From contig CAYVIB010000054.1 in assembly GCA_964451365.1 (NCBI GenBank), positions 1-16,541 of the forward strand: a stretch of DNA of 16,541 nucleotides, given 5' to 3'. The stretch comes from CAYVIB01 sp964451365. GTDB taxonomy: Bacteria > Pseudomonadota > Gammaproteobacteria > Pseudomonadales > Cellvibrionaceae. Every line of letters begins with the position of its first letter. Within the stretch, counting starts at the first letter, position 1. Below the pieces are notes generated by a model. The model was given only the letters and a program-made list of their open reading frames with translations, searched no databases and was not told the DNA's origin. Position numbers and translations under genes: made by a program. Below, piece by piece: positions 6,803-15,144 of the stretch.

Positions 6803-7837
6803 TTAAATTCCAGGAAGACTGTCCTGTTTCAGTGAATTGGGCATTACAATTCCGAAATGGTTGTAAGCCAGTTGTGTTGCCACCCGCCCCCGGGGAGTCC
6901 GCGCGATATACCCCTGCTGAATCAGATAAGGCTCCAGAACATCCTCAATAGTGTCCCGCTCTTCGCTTATTGCCGCCGCTAAACTGTCCACACCAACCGG
7001 TCCGCCGCCGAATTTTTCGATCATCGCCAGTATCAGGCGGCGATCCATGTGATCGAAGCCGTGGCTGTCGACGTTCAGCATGTTGAGTGCGCGGTCTGCA
7101 ATATCGGCAGTCACGACGCCGTCAGCCTTCACTTCCGCGTAATCCCGCACGCGGCGCAGCAGCCGGTTGGCGATACGCGGTGTGCCCCGGGCACGGGTGG
7201 CTACTTCACGCGCGCCGTTCGCATCTATTTTAACGCTCATAAGCCCCGCCGCACGCTGGACGATATGTGTGAGATCGTCAACGTTATAAAACTCCAGTCG
7301 CTGGACAATGCCGAAGCGGTCGCGCAACGGCGAAGTCAACAGACCGGCGCGGGTAGTGGCTCCCACCAGGGTAAACTGTGGCAACTCCAGCTTGATTGAG
7401 CGCGCCGCCGGGCCATCACCGATCATGATATCCAGTTGGAAATCTTCCATGGCCGGGTAGAGCACCTCTTCTATTACCGGGCTAAGGCGATGGATCTCGT
7501 CGATAAAAAGCACATCACCCGGTTCCAGATTGGTCATCAACGCCGCAAGATCACCGGCTTTTTCCAGCACGGGGCCGGATGTGGTCTTGAGGTCCACCCC
7601 CATTTCGGCGGCGATGATATTGGCCAGGGTAGTTTTACCGAGGCCGGGAGGACCGAAAACCAGGGTGTGATCGAGCGCTTCATTACGCCCCTTGGCGGCG
7701 CTGATGAATATCTCCATCTGCTCGCGCACAACCGGCTGGCCAATGTATTCGGCGAGCCGCCTCGGGCGCACGGTACGGTCGATCTGTTCTTCACGCCCCT
7801 GGGTCGCGGCACCGATGATTCTGTCTTCTTCTATCAT
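6803..7837 (-). CDS. ruvB: Holliday junction branch migration ATPase RuvB
   Basis: RuvB is the AAA+ hexameric motor that drives branch migration with RuvA. From the ATG at 7837 the protein has 344 residues. Walker A GPPGLGKT falls at 62-69 and Walker B DEIH begins at Asp113, exactly where Lys68 and Asp113 lie in E. coli RuvB, which supports this start (MIEEDR, compare MIEADR in E. coli). An upstream in-frame TTG at 7846 has an AGG better placed for ribosome binding and would add three residues. Sensor 1 motif GATTRAG and the arginine-finger region SPLRDRFG follow, and the C-terminal winged-helix domain has GGGPVGVDSLAAAISEE. It lies about 28 nt after ruvA. Confidence 0.96.
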   Translation of the reverse strand: MIEEDRIIGAATQGREEQIDRTVRPRRLAEYIGQPVVREQMEIFISAAKGRNEALDHTLVFGPPGLGKTTLANIIAAEMGVDLKTTSGPVLEKAGDLAALMTNLEPGDVLFIDEIHRLSPVIEEVLYPAMEDFQLDIMIGDGPAARSIKLELPQFTLVGATTRAGLLTSPLRDRFGIVQRLEFYNVDDLTHIVQRAAGLMSVKIDANGAREVATRARGTPRIANRLLRRVRDYAEVKADGVVTADIADRALNMLNVDSHGFDHMDRRLILAMIEKFGGGPVGVDSLAAAISEERDTIEDVLEPYLIQQGYIARTPRGRVATQLAYNHFGIVMPNSLKQDSLPGI

Positions 7838-7865
7838 CTGGTTCAATTTAACCTGATTTCAACGT

Positions 7866-8486
7866 TCAGGCCGGCAACATATTTCTCAGCGCCAGCCGGA
7901 TTAAATCCTCACTTCGGGTGATTTCATCATTAAATGCCGCCGATACCGCCTTGGCCGCCTCGGTGGGTTTGTAGCCAAGCGCTATCAGCGCGCTTTCGGC
8001 TTCGGCCATCATGCCGTTAACACCGGGCGCCTCTGGTTCGACTGTGACAATATCTCCCTCGGAGGCACCGGCATCGGGTATTCCCCATGCCTTGAGCTTG
8101 TCGCGCATCTCAATCACCAGGCGTTCGGCCGTCTTTTTACCCACACCGGGTACTTTGACCAGCGCGGCCACGTTATCAGACCGCACACAGCGGACAAAAT
8201 CGGCGGATTCCATCGACATGATACCAATGGCCATCTTCGGCCCTACCCCGTTGACCTTGATCAACAGGCGAAACAGGTCGCGGTCCTCCCGCGAAATAAA
8301 GCCGTACAACTGCTGCGAGGTTTCACTGACGGCAAAGTGCGTATGCAGGGTCACCCTTACGCCCAGCTCCGGCAGACGGTAAAAAGTTGTCATTGGTGCC
8401 TGCAAATCATACCCGACACCATTGATATCGACGATAAGATGAGGGGCCTGTTTTTCAATTAATTCACCAGAAAGTCTGCTTATCAT
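7866..8486 (-). CDS. ruvA: Holliday junction branch migration protein RuvA
   Basis: RuvA binds four-way DNA junctions as a tetramer and loads RuvB. The 206-residue product has the N-terminal OB-fold domain (about 1-63, starting MISRLSGELIEKQ), tandem helix-hairpin-helix motifs at 72-90 (KVNGVGPKMA) and 107-124 (KVPGVGKKTAERL), and, after an acidic flexible linker (about 138-155), the small C-terminal domain III that contacts RuvB (EAESALIALGYKPTEAAKAV). Length matches the family (203 in E. coli). It lies 22 nt after ruvC; the ribosome binding site before the ATG is weak. Confidence 0.96.
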   Translation of the reverse strand: MISRLSGELIEKQAPHLIVDINGVGYDLQAPMTTFYRLPELGVRVTLHTHFAVSETSQQLYGFISREDRDLFRLLIKVNGVGPKMAIGIMSMESADFVRCVRSDNVAALVKVPGVGKKTAERLVIEMRDKLKAWGIPDAGASEGDIVTVEPEAPGVNGMMAEAESALIALGYKPTEAAKAVSAAFNDEITRSEDLIRLALRNMLPA

Positions 8487-8508
8487 GATTCTGTTCGTTC
8501 GCTAGAGG

Positions 8509-9030
8509 TTATATCAACCGCCCCCGCCGATACCGCCTCGAGCCGGCCATGCGAATGAGGCTCGCCTGCGTGTTGGCGTGGCAAATTGCCACAGACAGCG
8601 CATCAGCGGCGTCTTCCTGGGGTGTCGAAGTCAGTTTCAAGAGGGTTTTGACCATGTGCTGAATTTGCAGTTTATCCGCCGAGCCGGTGCCGACAACGGA
8701 TTGCTTGACCTTGCGCGCCTCGTATTCGGCAATCGGCAGATCCCGCGTCACCGCCGCCACAATGGCCGCGCCGCGCGCCTGACCGAGTTTAAGCGCTGAA
8801 CCCGCGCTTTTGGCCATAAACACCTGCTCAATGGCAAATTCCGAGGGCATATGGGAATCGATAACACTGGTGATGCCATCGTGGATGAGCTTGAGCCGCT
8901 CCGCCAGGGCCAGGTAATCCGGAATCCGTATCACTCCGCTGGCCACGTATTCCAGCCGGCCACTGACTGCGTTTACCAGGCCGTAGCCGGTTTTTCGGGA
9001 GCCGGGGTCAACACCAAGAATTAACGGCAT
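8509..9030 (-). CDS. ruvC: Crossover junction endodeoxyribonuclease RuvC
   Basis: RuvC cuts Holliday junctions symmetrically as a dimer. The 173-residue protein has the RNase H-like fold motif LILGVDPGSRKTGYG and all four catalytic acids at the expected places: Asp8, Glu68 (FAIEQVF), Asp140 and Asp143 (EDAADALSVA), compared with 7, 66, 138 and 141 in E. coli. The ATG at 9030 is clear from homology, but no Shine-Dalgarno sequence is visible in the A/T-rich bases just upstream. It begins the ruvCAB group. The usual upstream neighbour yebC is not here; instead an accessory operon ends 86 nt upstream. Confidence 0.96.
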   Translation of the reverse strand: MPLILGVDPGSRKTGYGLVNAVSGRLEYVASGVIRIPDYLALAERLKLIHDGITSVIDSHMPSEFAIEQVFMAKSAGSALKLGQARGAAIVAAVTRDLPIAEYEARKVKQSVVGTGSADKLQIQHMVKTLLKLTSTPQEDAADALSVAICHANTQASLIRMAGSRRYRRGRLI

Positions 9031-9088
9031 ATATGGTTATTTATTCAGTACTTTGTTGTGCAAGTCTTTCAGGAGCGACGATAGGAGT

Positions 9089-9114
9089 CAAGAGCGGACA
9101 TGCATCCGCCCTCG
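9089..9114 (-). terminator. Stem-loop after the cytochrome-propeller gene, weak terminator
   Basis: On the minus strand CGAGGGCGGA (9114-9105) can pair with TCCGCTCTTG (9098-9089) around a TGCATG loop: five Watson-Crick pairs nearest the loop, then a further five with two G-U wobbles. The stem starts 2 nt after the stop codon of the large gene. No run of T follows, so termination may be incomplete, or this is a 3' stabilising hairpin. Downstream, TTGACT (on the minus strand, from about 9090) and TTGCAC are -35-like hexamers before ruvC, but neither has a good -10 partner. Confidence 0.35.
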
Positions 9115-9116
9115 AA

Positions 9117-12100
9117 TTAGTGACGCTGGGGCCATTTGTACAAGGTGTAGAAGGCGTTCAGGTTTCGGTCCGACGCCTCGGAAAACAGCGATTTTCCATT
9201 CAGTTGGATATGATAGACCCTGGCGGTCTGATCCGGGTGAACAGGTTTGGGTTCGAGGTTTTCCAGTGTGATATAGATGGATTTTCCGTCGTCGGAGACG
9301 CTGACCCGTTTCACTTTCTCCAGCCGTTCGTCCAGCTCCGGAGAACCGTAATCCGGCGCATCGCGATAGGTCCATGACATCACCTGCAAATCCGACGGAT
9401 CGCGGGTTTTAACCGGCAAGGTCAGCGCCACCTCGAAACCGTCCGGCGTCGCCACCACATTGCTGATTTCCGCCGGGATCGTTTTTCCATCCCAGACGAT
9501 ACGCTGCAGGCTGGCCACGTTACCACCCTTGGCCTGCCAGCCACGCCCCGTTTGCCCAACCAGCAAACTGCCATCCGCCATAAACACCGGCCGCATTACT
9601 CCGGATTCGAGGCCGGAGGCGAAAGGAATAACCACGCCCTGCTCCACACCATCGACCGGTTGGATAGCTACACGAAAGAGGTTCGATTGGGTTTGGTCAC
9701 CGATAAAAATCTGACCGGAAAACGGACCAAACCGACCTTTCGTCAAATCCCAGGCGAGATGGCCGGGAGAATTCGCCACCCGGTTGTGGGGGAAAAGCAC
9801 CGCTGGCCGGATCCGCCGATCTTTGACATGTCGCCAATTTATTGCGTCCGACTTCGGGGTCATGCCCGGCAAGTCCACCAGGCTGGCCGGGTGCCCATAA
9901 AAGCCATCTTTTTTTATGGAAAAGAGTTTAGAGGTGCCCATATATTCGCCCTGATTATCGGCATACCAGATTCGTCCATCCGGCCCCACGCCCAGTCCGG
10001 CCGGGCTGCGCAAACCGTTGACCCAAGGAGTATAGGTTCCGTCCTCCGAGACGATAAACCCCCAGCCACTGAATCCGCCATGGGTGCCCATATACGCTCC
10101 ACCCGCCTTAAAGGCGTTGTCGTCGTGAGCAAGGTTCAAGGCGATAAAATATTTGCCATCGGCGGTTTTTACCGGACCATGCATATAGGTGTGGTAGTTA
10201 CCGTGATAACTGAATGCGTCGAAAAGGGTCTTAAATTCATCGGCTTTTCCGTCTCCGTTGGTGTCGGCGATACGGGTCAGTTCCGCCTTCTGTCCCACAG
10301 TCAACACCAGCCCCTTATCATCCTCGATAACGACACCCAAACTATCGAACAAGCCTTCGGCGAACAATTGCCATTTGCCGTCAATGATTCGCCAAATGCC
10401 GGCGGTCCGGGTTGAAACCACCACCGTGCCGTCAGCTGCAACGTCCACTCCCAGGGCTTCAAAAAGCTGATCGCGGCCGAAATTATCCTTTGGCGGCATT
10501 AAACTTTTAACCCGATACCCCTCCGGCAGGGATGCGTTCCCAGGCTTGAATTCCACCGTCTGTACATCGTGCCTGAATCCGGGTTCAGCGGCACTCCAGG
10601 GATTGGATGAAAGTGCAATATCCCCCTCCAGTCGCGCTTCAATTTTACCGGCGGGAATTGTCCAAATACCGTCTTTTACTTCACCTTTGCTTACGCTTAC
10701 GTTTTTGATCACGTTCGCGTTTAACGCAAATGATTGGCGGGTTTTAGAATCCCCGGTCACCAATATGCGGGTTTTCCCGCTATTGCTGATTTCTGTTTTG
10801 AGTGAAACACTATTTTTCCCCACGCGATACCTGAATGCCGGCACAGCGGAATTGTTTTTGCTATCGATGGAATACCCCAAAAACCGGGCATCCACGGCGG
10901 CAAGTTTGTCCGGGAAATCTTCTTCTGCATACAGCGATCGCTGGATACGCTCGACATCTCTAAATTTTGCCTCTTTGAATGAAAAGTCAATGATCTCGCC
11001 GTCCGCACTTAGCGGCGCCAGAAGAAACTCATTTTTTCCAAAATCGACATTCTGGCTGTTGTAACCAAGCTTCAACCCGCCGCCACCGCGATTCTGCAAT
11101 TCGCCCGACATATCGAGAAAACCGCCCTGCCAGATTTTGACAATTGAGAGGATTCTGGGATCGAAGCTGTAATTTATTCCCCCCGAAAATCCGACATGAA
11201 CCGAACGACCGGACATGCCTTCCATGGGACCGCGTTGAATTCGGGTTCCGCCTCCCACAAGAAACTGGAATCGGTCCACCAAGGGATCATATTGTTGAGG
11301 TCCCTGACTCGGAACCAGCTTCACCACAGGTCCCTGTGCCTGGCGATCGTTGAGCGTTGCAAGATAATAACCAATGGCTTCGACCTGTTGGTCGGTAATA
11401 ATCTGCTGTGTATATGCAGGCATTACCGGCAAGTACGCCTCTCCAGCTTTTCCCCCCGTCTCCATCACGGCCAGTTGGAACTGTGGCTCCCTTATGCTTC
11501 TGTGCAGGTAGCTGTTATCCGCTTTGATAGTAAACTTATGGTTTTCCCCGCTTTCGATAATTTCCCGATCCCGCGGCTCTCGGGTGAACAGTCCGAACAG
11601 GTTGGGGCCACTTTTTACCGCAGTGTCTCCTCTTTTTGTCGCATGACATTCCGCGCAACCGAATGAAGTAAAATATTCCCTGCCCAATGCAACGAAGTCG
11701 GTCAACTCCTTTTCATTGGTTCGCTGCCCGCTTGATTCCGGTACATCAATATCGCTGAAGTCCGCCCGGCGTGCATCAAAGTTGCGGATAGCAATCGACC
11801 CCTTTTCGGCTCGTATAACCACCGCGCCGGTTTCCTGCTCCCAGGTAAATAACGATCCTCGGGTATAACCGCTGGCAATGGTATTGTGCTGAACAAGCTC
11901 CCCATTAACTTTCACTTCGAGAAACAAAGCGTTATTTACTTTTTGACTGGCATCATCAAAGCGTGGACCACGAAATTTGATTTCCAGCGTCTGCCAGGTT
12001 CCTGGCTGCCTTGTTGCATTCGCCGAGGGAGCCACGCCATCAAAACCCTTTGGCTCGCGCGAGGCGTCCCATCGCTGGCCCAGGCCGCCCATATCAAAAT

Positions 12101-12476
12101 GATTAAGTTCATGCTGGCCATAATTATCCGCGATATTAATTTTATAGCGGCCGTGTAAATACAGACCGGCACTGGAACCCTCGGCGAGCATGAAATCGAC
12201 TTTGATAATACTGTCCTGAAAACGCTCTTTTGTGACCAGCAACGGTGCCGCGCTCCCGGTATTACCATTAATCAGAATACTGCCTGTACCACTTGTGGAT
12301 AAATTGCTCTTATCCGCCACCAAAGTGACTTCGGCAACCTCTCGCCAACCACTCAGGCCTTCAAACTGATCGACAAAGGATATTTTGGAATCAGCAAAAG
12401 AAGGCAATACAGCCAAATAAAGCATAATAAAGGCGAAGCAACACTTTGCCACGCCGGGCTTGTTTATTGTTTTCAT
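9117..12476 (-). CDS. Secreted DUF1080 / cytochrome c / sorbosone dehydrogenase-like beta-propeller fusion protein
   Basis: This 1119-residue protein begins with a signal peptide (about 1-28, LAVLPSFA), so it acts in the periplasm or outside the cell. Residues about 31-236 form a jelly-roll of the DUF1080 (3-keto-disaccharide hydrolase-like) type. Residues 255-380 form a class I cytochrome c domain with the heme-binding CAECH at 274-278 and a likely axial Met352 in LPVMPAY. Residues about 400-620 look like a region often seen in such multidomain proteins (possibly DUF6797). Residues about 630-1119 resemble the propeller of PQQ-type sorbosone/glucose dehydrogenases and PVC-type membrane-bound dehydrogenases, with ADGTVVVSTRTAGIW, a calcium-loop-like DTNGDGKADEF at 738-748 and GVGPDGRIWYADNQGE. 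A role in sugar or polyol oxidation with electron transfer to heme is inferred; the substrate is unknown. It lies 33 nt after the DUF1080 gene, probably in one operon. Confidence 0.82.
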   Translation of the reverse strand: MKTINKPGVAKCCFAFIMLYLAVLPSFADSKISFVDQFEGLSGWREVAEVTLVADKSNLSTSGTGSILINGNTGSAAPLLVTKERFQDSIIKVDFMLAEGSSAGLYLHGRYKINIADNYGQHELNHFDMGGLGQRWDASREPKGFDGVAPSANATRQPGTWQTLEIKFRGPRFDDASQKVNNALFLEVKVNGELVQHNTIASGYTRGSLFTWEQETGAVVIRAEKGSIAIRNFDARRADFSDIDVPESSGQRTNEKELTDFVALGREYFTSFGCAECHATKRGDTAVKSGPNLFGLFTREPRDREIIESGENHKFTIKADNSYLHRSIREPQFQLAVMETGGKAGEAYLPVMPAYTQQIITDQQVEAIGYYLATLNDRQAQGPVVKLVPSQGPQQYDPLVDRFQFLVGGGTRIQRGPMEGMSGRSVHVGFSGGINYSFDPRILSIVKIWQGGFLDMSGELQNRGGGGLKLGYNSQNVDFGKNEFLLAPLSADGEIIDFSFKEAKFRDVERIQRSLYAEEDFPDKLAAVDARFLGYSIDSKNNSAVPAFRYRVGKNSVSLKTEISNSGKTRILVTGDSKTRQSFALNANVIKNVSVSKGEVKDGIWTIPAGKIEARLEGDIALSSNPWSAAEPGFRHDVQTVEFKPGNASLPEGYRVKSLMPPKDNFGRDQLFEALGVDVAADGTVVVSTRTAGIWRIIDGKWQLFAEGLFDSLGVVIEDDKGLVLTVGQKAELTRIADTNGDGKADEFKTLFDAFSYHGNYHTYMHGPVKTADGKYFIALNLAHDDNAFKAGGAYMGTHGGFSGWGFIVSEDGTYTPWVNGLRSPAGLGVGPDGRIWYADNQGEYMGTSKLFSIKKDGFYGHPASLVDLPGMTPKSDAINWRHVKDRRIRPAVLFPHNRVANSPGHLAWDLTKGRFGPFSGQIFIGDQTQSNLFRVAIQPVDGVEQGVVIPFASGLESGVMRPVFMADGSLLVGQTGRGWQAKGGNVASLQRIVWDGKTIPAEISNVVATPDGFEVALTLPVKTRDPSDLQVMSWTYRDAPDYGSPELDERLEKVKRVSVSDDGKSIYITLENLEPKPVHPDQTARVYHIQLNGKSLFSEASDRNLNAFYTLYKWPQRH

Positions 12477-12509
12477 TAATTGAAACTCGAGATAACTTAC
12501 GGATTGAGT

Positions 12510-13265
12510 TTACAGTTCTCTTATCCAGATATTGCGAAAATTCACCAGGTTGCCGTGGTCCTGCAAACTCAGTGGCGCGCATCGATGAGAGGAATATTCA
12601 GGCACGCCTATCCATTGGGTTGGGCCAATCAGTTCAACGTGGTTTTGCACCAGTACACCGTTGTGTAACACAGTCAAATATGCAGGCTTAACCAGACCGC
12701 CTTTTTTATCAAATCTGGGAGCGGAGAAGATGATATCGTACACGTTCCATTCTTGCGGGCTTCGCATGGCATTGGCCAGCGGGATATGCTGCTTGTAAAC
12801 AGACGCCGCCTGCCCGTTGGAATAGGTTTTACTTTGATAGGAATCGAGCACCTGCACTTCATAGCGCTCCTGTAAAAAGATACCGCTATTGCCACGCGCC
12901 TGCCCCTCCAGGCCCTCGGTTTCTTCCGGCGCTTTCCACTCCACATGCAACTGAACATCGCAAAAGGACTGTCGTGTCCGGATATCGCCCGTACCCGGCG
13001 CTACGGTAAACCGCTCCCCTTTGACTTTCCATTTCGCTTTTCCGCCTTTGGCGGATTCCCACTTCGAGAGGTTACCCCCGTCAAATAATACAATGGCATC
13101 CGATGGCGGCTTACCTTCCGGTACATTAACTACAGGAGGTACCGGCTCCCACACTTCGGTTTTCTCGGCTTGTTGCCACGGCTCGAGTTCCACGCTTTCC
13201 GCTGCATTGACTGTTTGAATGGCCGCGCATAAAAGCACGCAAAGGCAGGCAGGCAGGTTTTTCAT
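12510..13265 (-). CDS. Secreted DUF1080 (3-keto-disaccharide hydrolase family) protein
   Basis: A 251-residue secreted protein with signal peptide (about 1-20, VLLCAAIQTVNA). After a proline-rich stretch (41-54), the whole mature part is one DUF1080/PF06439-type jelly-roll: AIVLFDGGNLSKWES (57-71), GNSGIFLQERYEVQVLDSY (125-143), EWNVYDIIFSAPRFD (172-186), LTVLHNGVLVQNHVEL and the terminal VNFRNIWIREL. Members of this family hydrolyse 3-keto-glycosides after another enzyme has oxidised the sugar at C3; many are annotated as family 16 glycoside hydrolase-like. The ATG at 13265 has an AGAGAAG upstream and a clean signal peptide; a longer frame from 13301 would overlap asnB and has none of these. 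The next gene carries a second copy of the domain fused to a cytochrome. The actual substrate is unknown. Confidence 0.85.
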   Translation of the reverse strand: MKNLPACLCVLLCAAIQTVNAAESVELEPWQQAEKTEVWEPVPPVVNVPEGKPPSDAIVLFDGGNLSKWESAKGGKAKWKVKGERFTVAPGTGDIRTRQSFCDVQLHVEWKAPEETEGLEGQARGNSGIFLQERYEVQVLDSYQSKTYSNGQAASVYKQHIPLANAMRSPQEWNVYDIIFSAPRFDKKGGLVKPAYLTVLHNGVLVQNHVELIGPTQWIGVPEYSSHRCAPLSLQDHGNLVNFRNIWIREL

Positions 13266-13291
13266 CAATCTTCTCTCTTTCTTATTTATGT

Positions 13292-15088
13292 TTACAGCCA
13301 ATCCAACGGGTTTTCTTTTTTGGACGGCACGATACCAGGCTTTTCAATAAATAATTGATACCAGATGGCAAACTGCATCAGGCCCCATATTTCACGGGAG
13401 CAATTTTTACCCGCAGCGTGTGCGGCCAGAACCTGCGCTACGCCGTTAACATCAAACCACTCGTTAATCGCTTTGTTACTCAACAACTTGTTACCCAACT
13501 GTTGCACAAAATTCCCCGACAACCACTCCTTGACAGGCACGTAGAAGCCACGCTTCGGCTTTTGCAGATGTTCCTGTGGTAGATATTTCTCCGCCCACTT
13601 GCGGATTATCCATTTTCCCCTTCCCTTCTGGTATTTAAGCTTATCGGGCAGGGAAAAGCCAAATTCAACAATGCGGTGATCGGCAAAAGGTACCCGACCT
13701 TCCAACCCGAACGCCATCATCATCCGGTCCGTTTTCACAAACAGGTTGTCCACCAAGGCAGTTCTCAGGTCCACATATTGCCTTTTTTTCATCAGGCTCC
13801 AACTGGACGGAGCTTCTGACCACACATCGGCGAATGGCTTACTGGGGTCGACTCTTTTGAGCGTATCGGTAAATATTTTGTCTCGTGACTGCTTATGCCA
13901 TTGCCCCTGGGATCGTATGCCCCGCCCGAGTAATTTATAGTTGAGCCATCGCTCTATCGTCGGTGCATAACGCCGATATCCGGCAAACACCTCGTCTCCC
14001 GCCTCGCCGGAAAAAACAATCTTCAACTCCTTCGATGCTTCATCCGACAGCAACAATGTAGGCAGTGAGGCATAGTCTCTCATTAAGTCATCCGCCGCCC
14101 AGATGGTATGGACGATACGTTCAAACAGATCGTCGCGGGTGACTCTCAGCGAGTGGTGGTTGGTATTAAAACTTCTTGCCAGTTCACCCGCCGCATCCAG
14201 TTCGTCCTTCATATTCACACCGGCATAACCGATGGAAAAAGTCTTCAGCTCTTTGTCCTGTAGCTTTGACAACTCCGCCAGCAGAACCGAAGAATCAATG
14301 CCTCCGGAAAGAAAAAGTCCGAAGGGGACATCCGATCGCATATGTTGGCGCATCACCTCATCGAACAGGGGTTCAAATTCCTCGAACGCCTGATCCAGTG
14401 TCAAATCCCGAGGCTGGACATCCGTCACTTTCCAATATTGGTAAAAAGAAACTTCGCGATTTCTGATTACCAGATACTCACCTGGCAACACCCTCTTAAT
14501 ATTTCCAAAAATCGTATCGCGCCCGGTATGAAACTGATTCTGTAAAAACTGAACAAGTGCGTCCGGACTAATATCAGGGGCGCTATCCAATAGCGGCAGC
14601 AAACTTTTTACTTCCGACGAAAAGAAAAAGCCCTGAGACGTTTCCGCGTAATAGAGCGGCTTGATCCCCAGCCGATCGCGGCAGAGTACCAGTGCACCTT
14701 CTTTTTCATCGTAAAGCGCGAAAGCGAACATGCCGTACAGGTTCTTAAAACCTTCCACACCGGCTGACTGATACACCTGAATAATCGCCTCGGAATCCGA
14801 CTTTGACAGCGTCGGGCCAACGGAGGCTTGCAGAGACTGATTAATTTCGAGGTAATTATATACTTCTCCGTTCGCTACAAGGTGAAGACTGTCGTCACTG
14901 CTTCGCAAAGGCTGTTTGCCACCCTGCAAATCGATAATGGAAAGCCGGGCGTGCCCCAGAGCTGCATTATTACGTATGAAAACGCCCTGCTCATCCGGCC
15001 CCCGGTGGTTTAGCATCGCAATGGCCCTTTCCAAACGGGCCCTATCCGGTTCTTTGTCCCAATAAATTGCCCCGACTATTCCACACAT
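13292..15088 (-). CDS. AsnB-type glutamine amidotransferase / asparagine synthase-like protein
   Basis: The 598-residue protein has an N-terminal Ntn glutaminase domain with catalytic Cys2 (MCGIVG), NHRGPD (27-32), GHARLSIIDLQGGKQP and NGEVYNY (73-79). The C-terminal PP-loop synthetase domain has SGGIDSS (261-267), FSGEAGDEVFAGYRRY (359-374) and GLEGRVPFADHR. It should use glutamine nitrogen and ATP to amidate a carboxylate. The frame opens at a GTG at 15103, but the ATG at 15088 places Cys at position 2, as needed after Met removal, so I chose it. Beside a glycosyltransferase, such proteins often amidate sugar acids of exopolysaccharide or O-antigen rather than aspartate, so I leave the gene symbol empty. 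True AsnB is the alternative. It lies 56 nt after the glycosyltransferase and 26 nt before the DUF1080 gene. Confidence 0.9.
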   Translation of the reverse strand: MCGIVGAIYWDKEPDRARLERAIAMLNHRGPDEQGVFIRNNAALGHARLSIIDLQGGKQPLRSSDDSLHLVANGEVYNYLEINQSLQASVGPTLSKSDSEAIIQVYQSAGVEGFKNLYGMFAFALYDEKEGALVLCRDRLGIKPLYYAETSQGFFFSSEVKSLLPLLDSAPDISPDALVQFLQNQFHTGRDTIFGNIKRVLPGEYLVIRNREVSFYQYWKVTDVQPRDLTLDQAFEEFEPLFDEVMRQHMRSDVPFGLFLSGGIDSSVLLAELSKLQDKELKTFSIGYAGVNMKDELDAAGELARSFNTNHHSLRVTRDDLFERIVHTIWAADDLMRDYASLPTLLLSDEASKELKIVFSGEAGDEVFAGYRRYAPTIERWLNYKLLGRGIRSQGQWHKQSRDKIFTDTLKRVDPSKPFADVWSEAPSSWSLMKKRQYVDLRTALVDNLFVKTDRMMMAFGLEGRVPFADHRIVEFGFSLPDKLKYQKGRGKWIIRKWAEKYLPQEHLQKPKRGFYVPVKEWLSGNFVQQLGNKLLSNKAINEWFDVNGVAQVLAAHAAGKNCSREIWGLMQFAIWYQLFIEKPGIVPSKKENPLDWL

Positions 15089-15144
15089 ATCACATCCGGT
15101 CACTCAAGGTTTCATATATAAAAAGATTAAAGACTTGCATCACG

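Noticed and set aside
9552..10415. 287-codon open frame on the plus strand opposite the large fusion gene
   Set aside because: It is antisense to a clearly coding frame with domains and signal peptide, and its translation shows no recognisable domain. It is a shadow frame.
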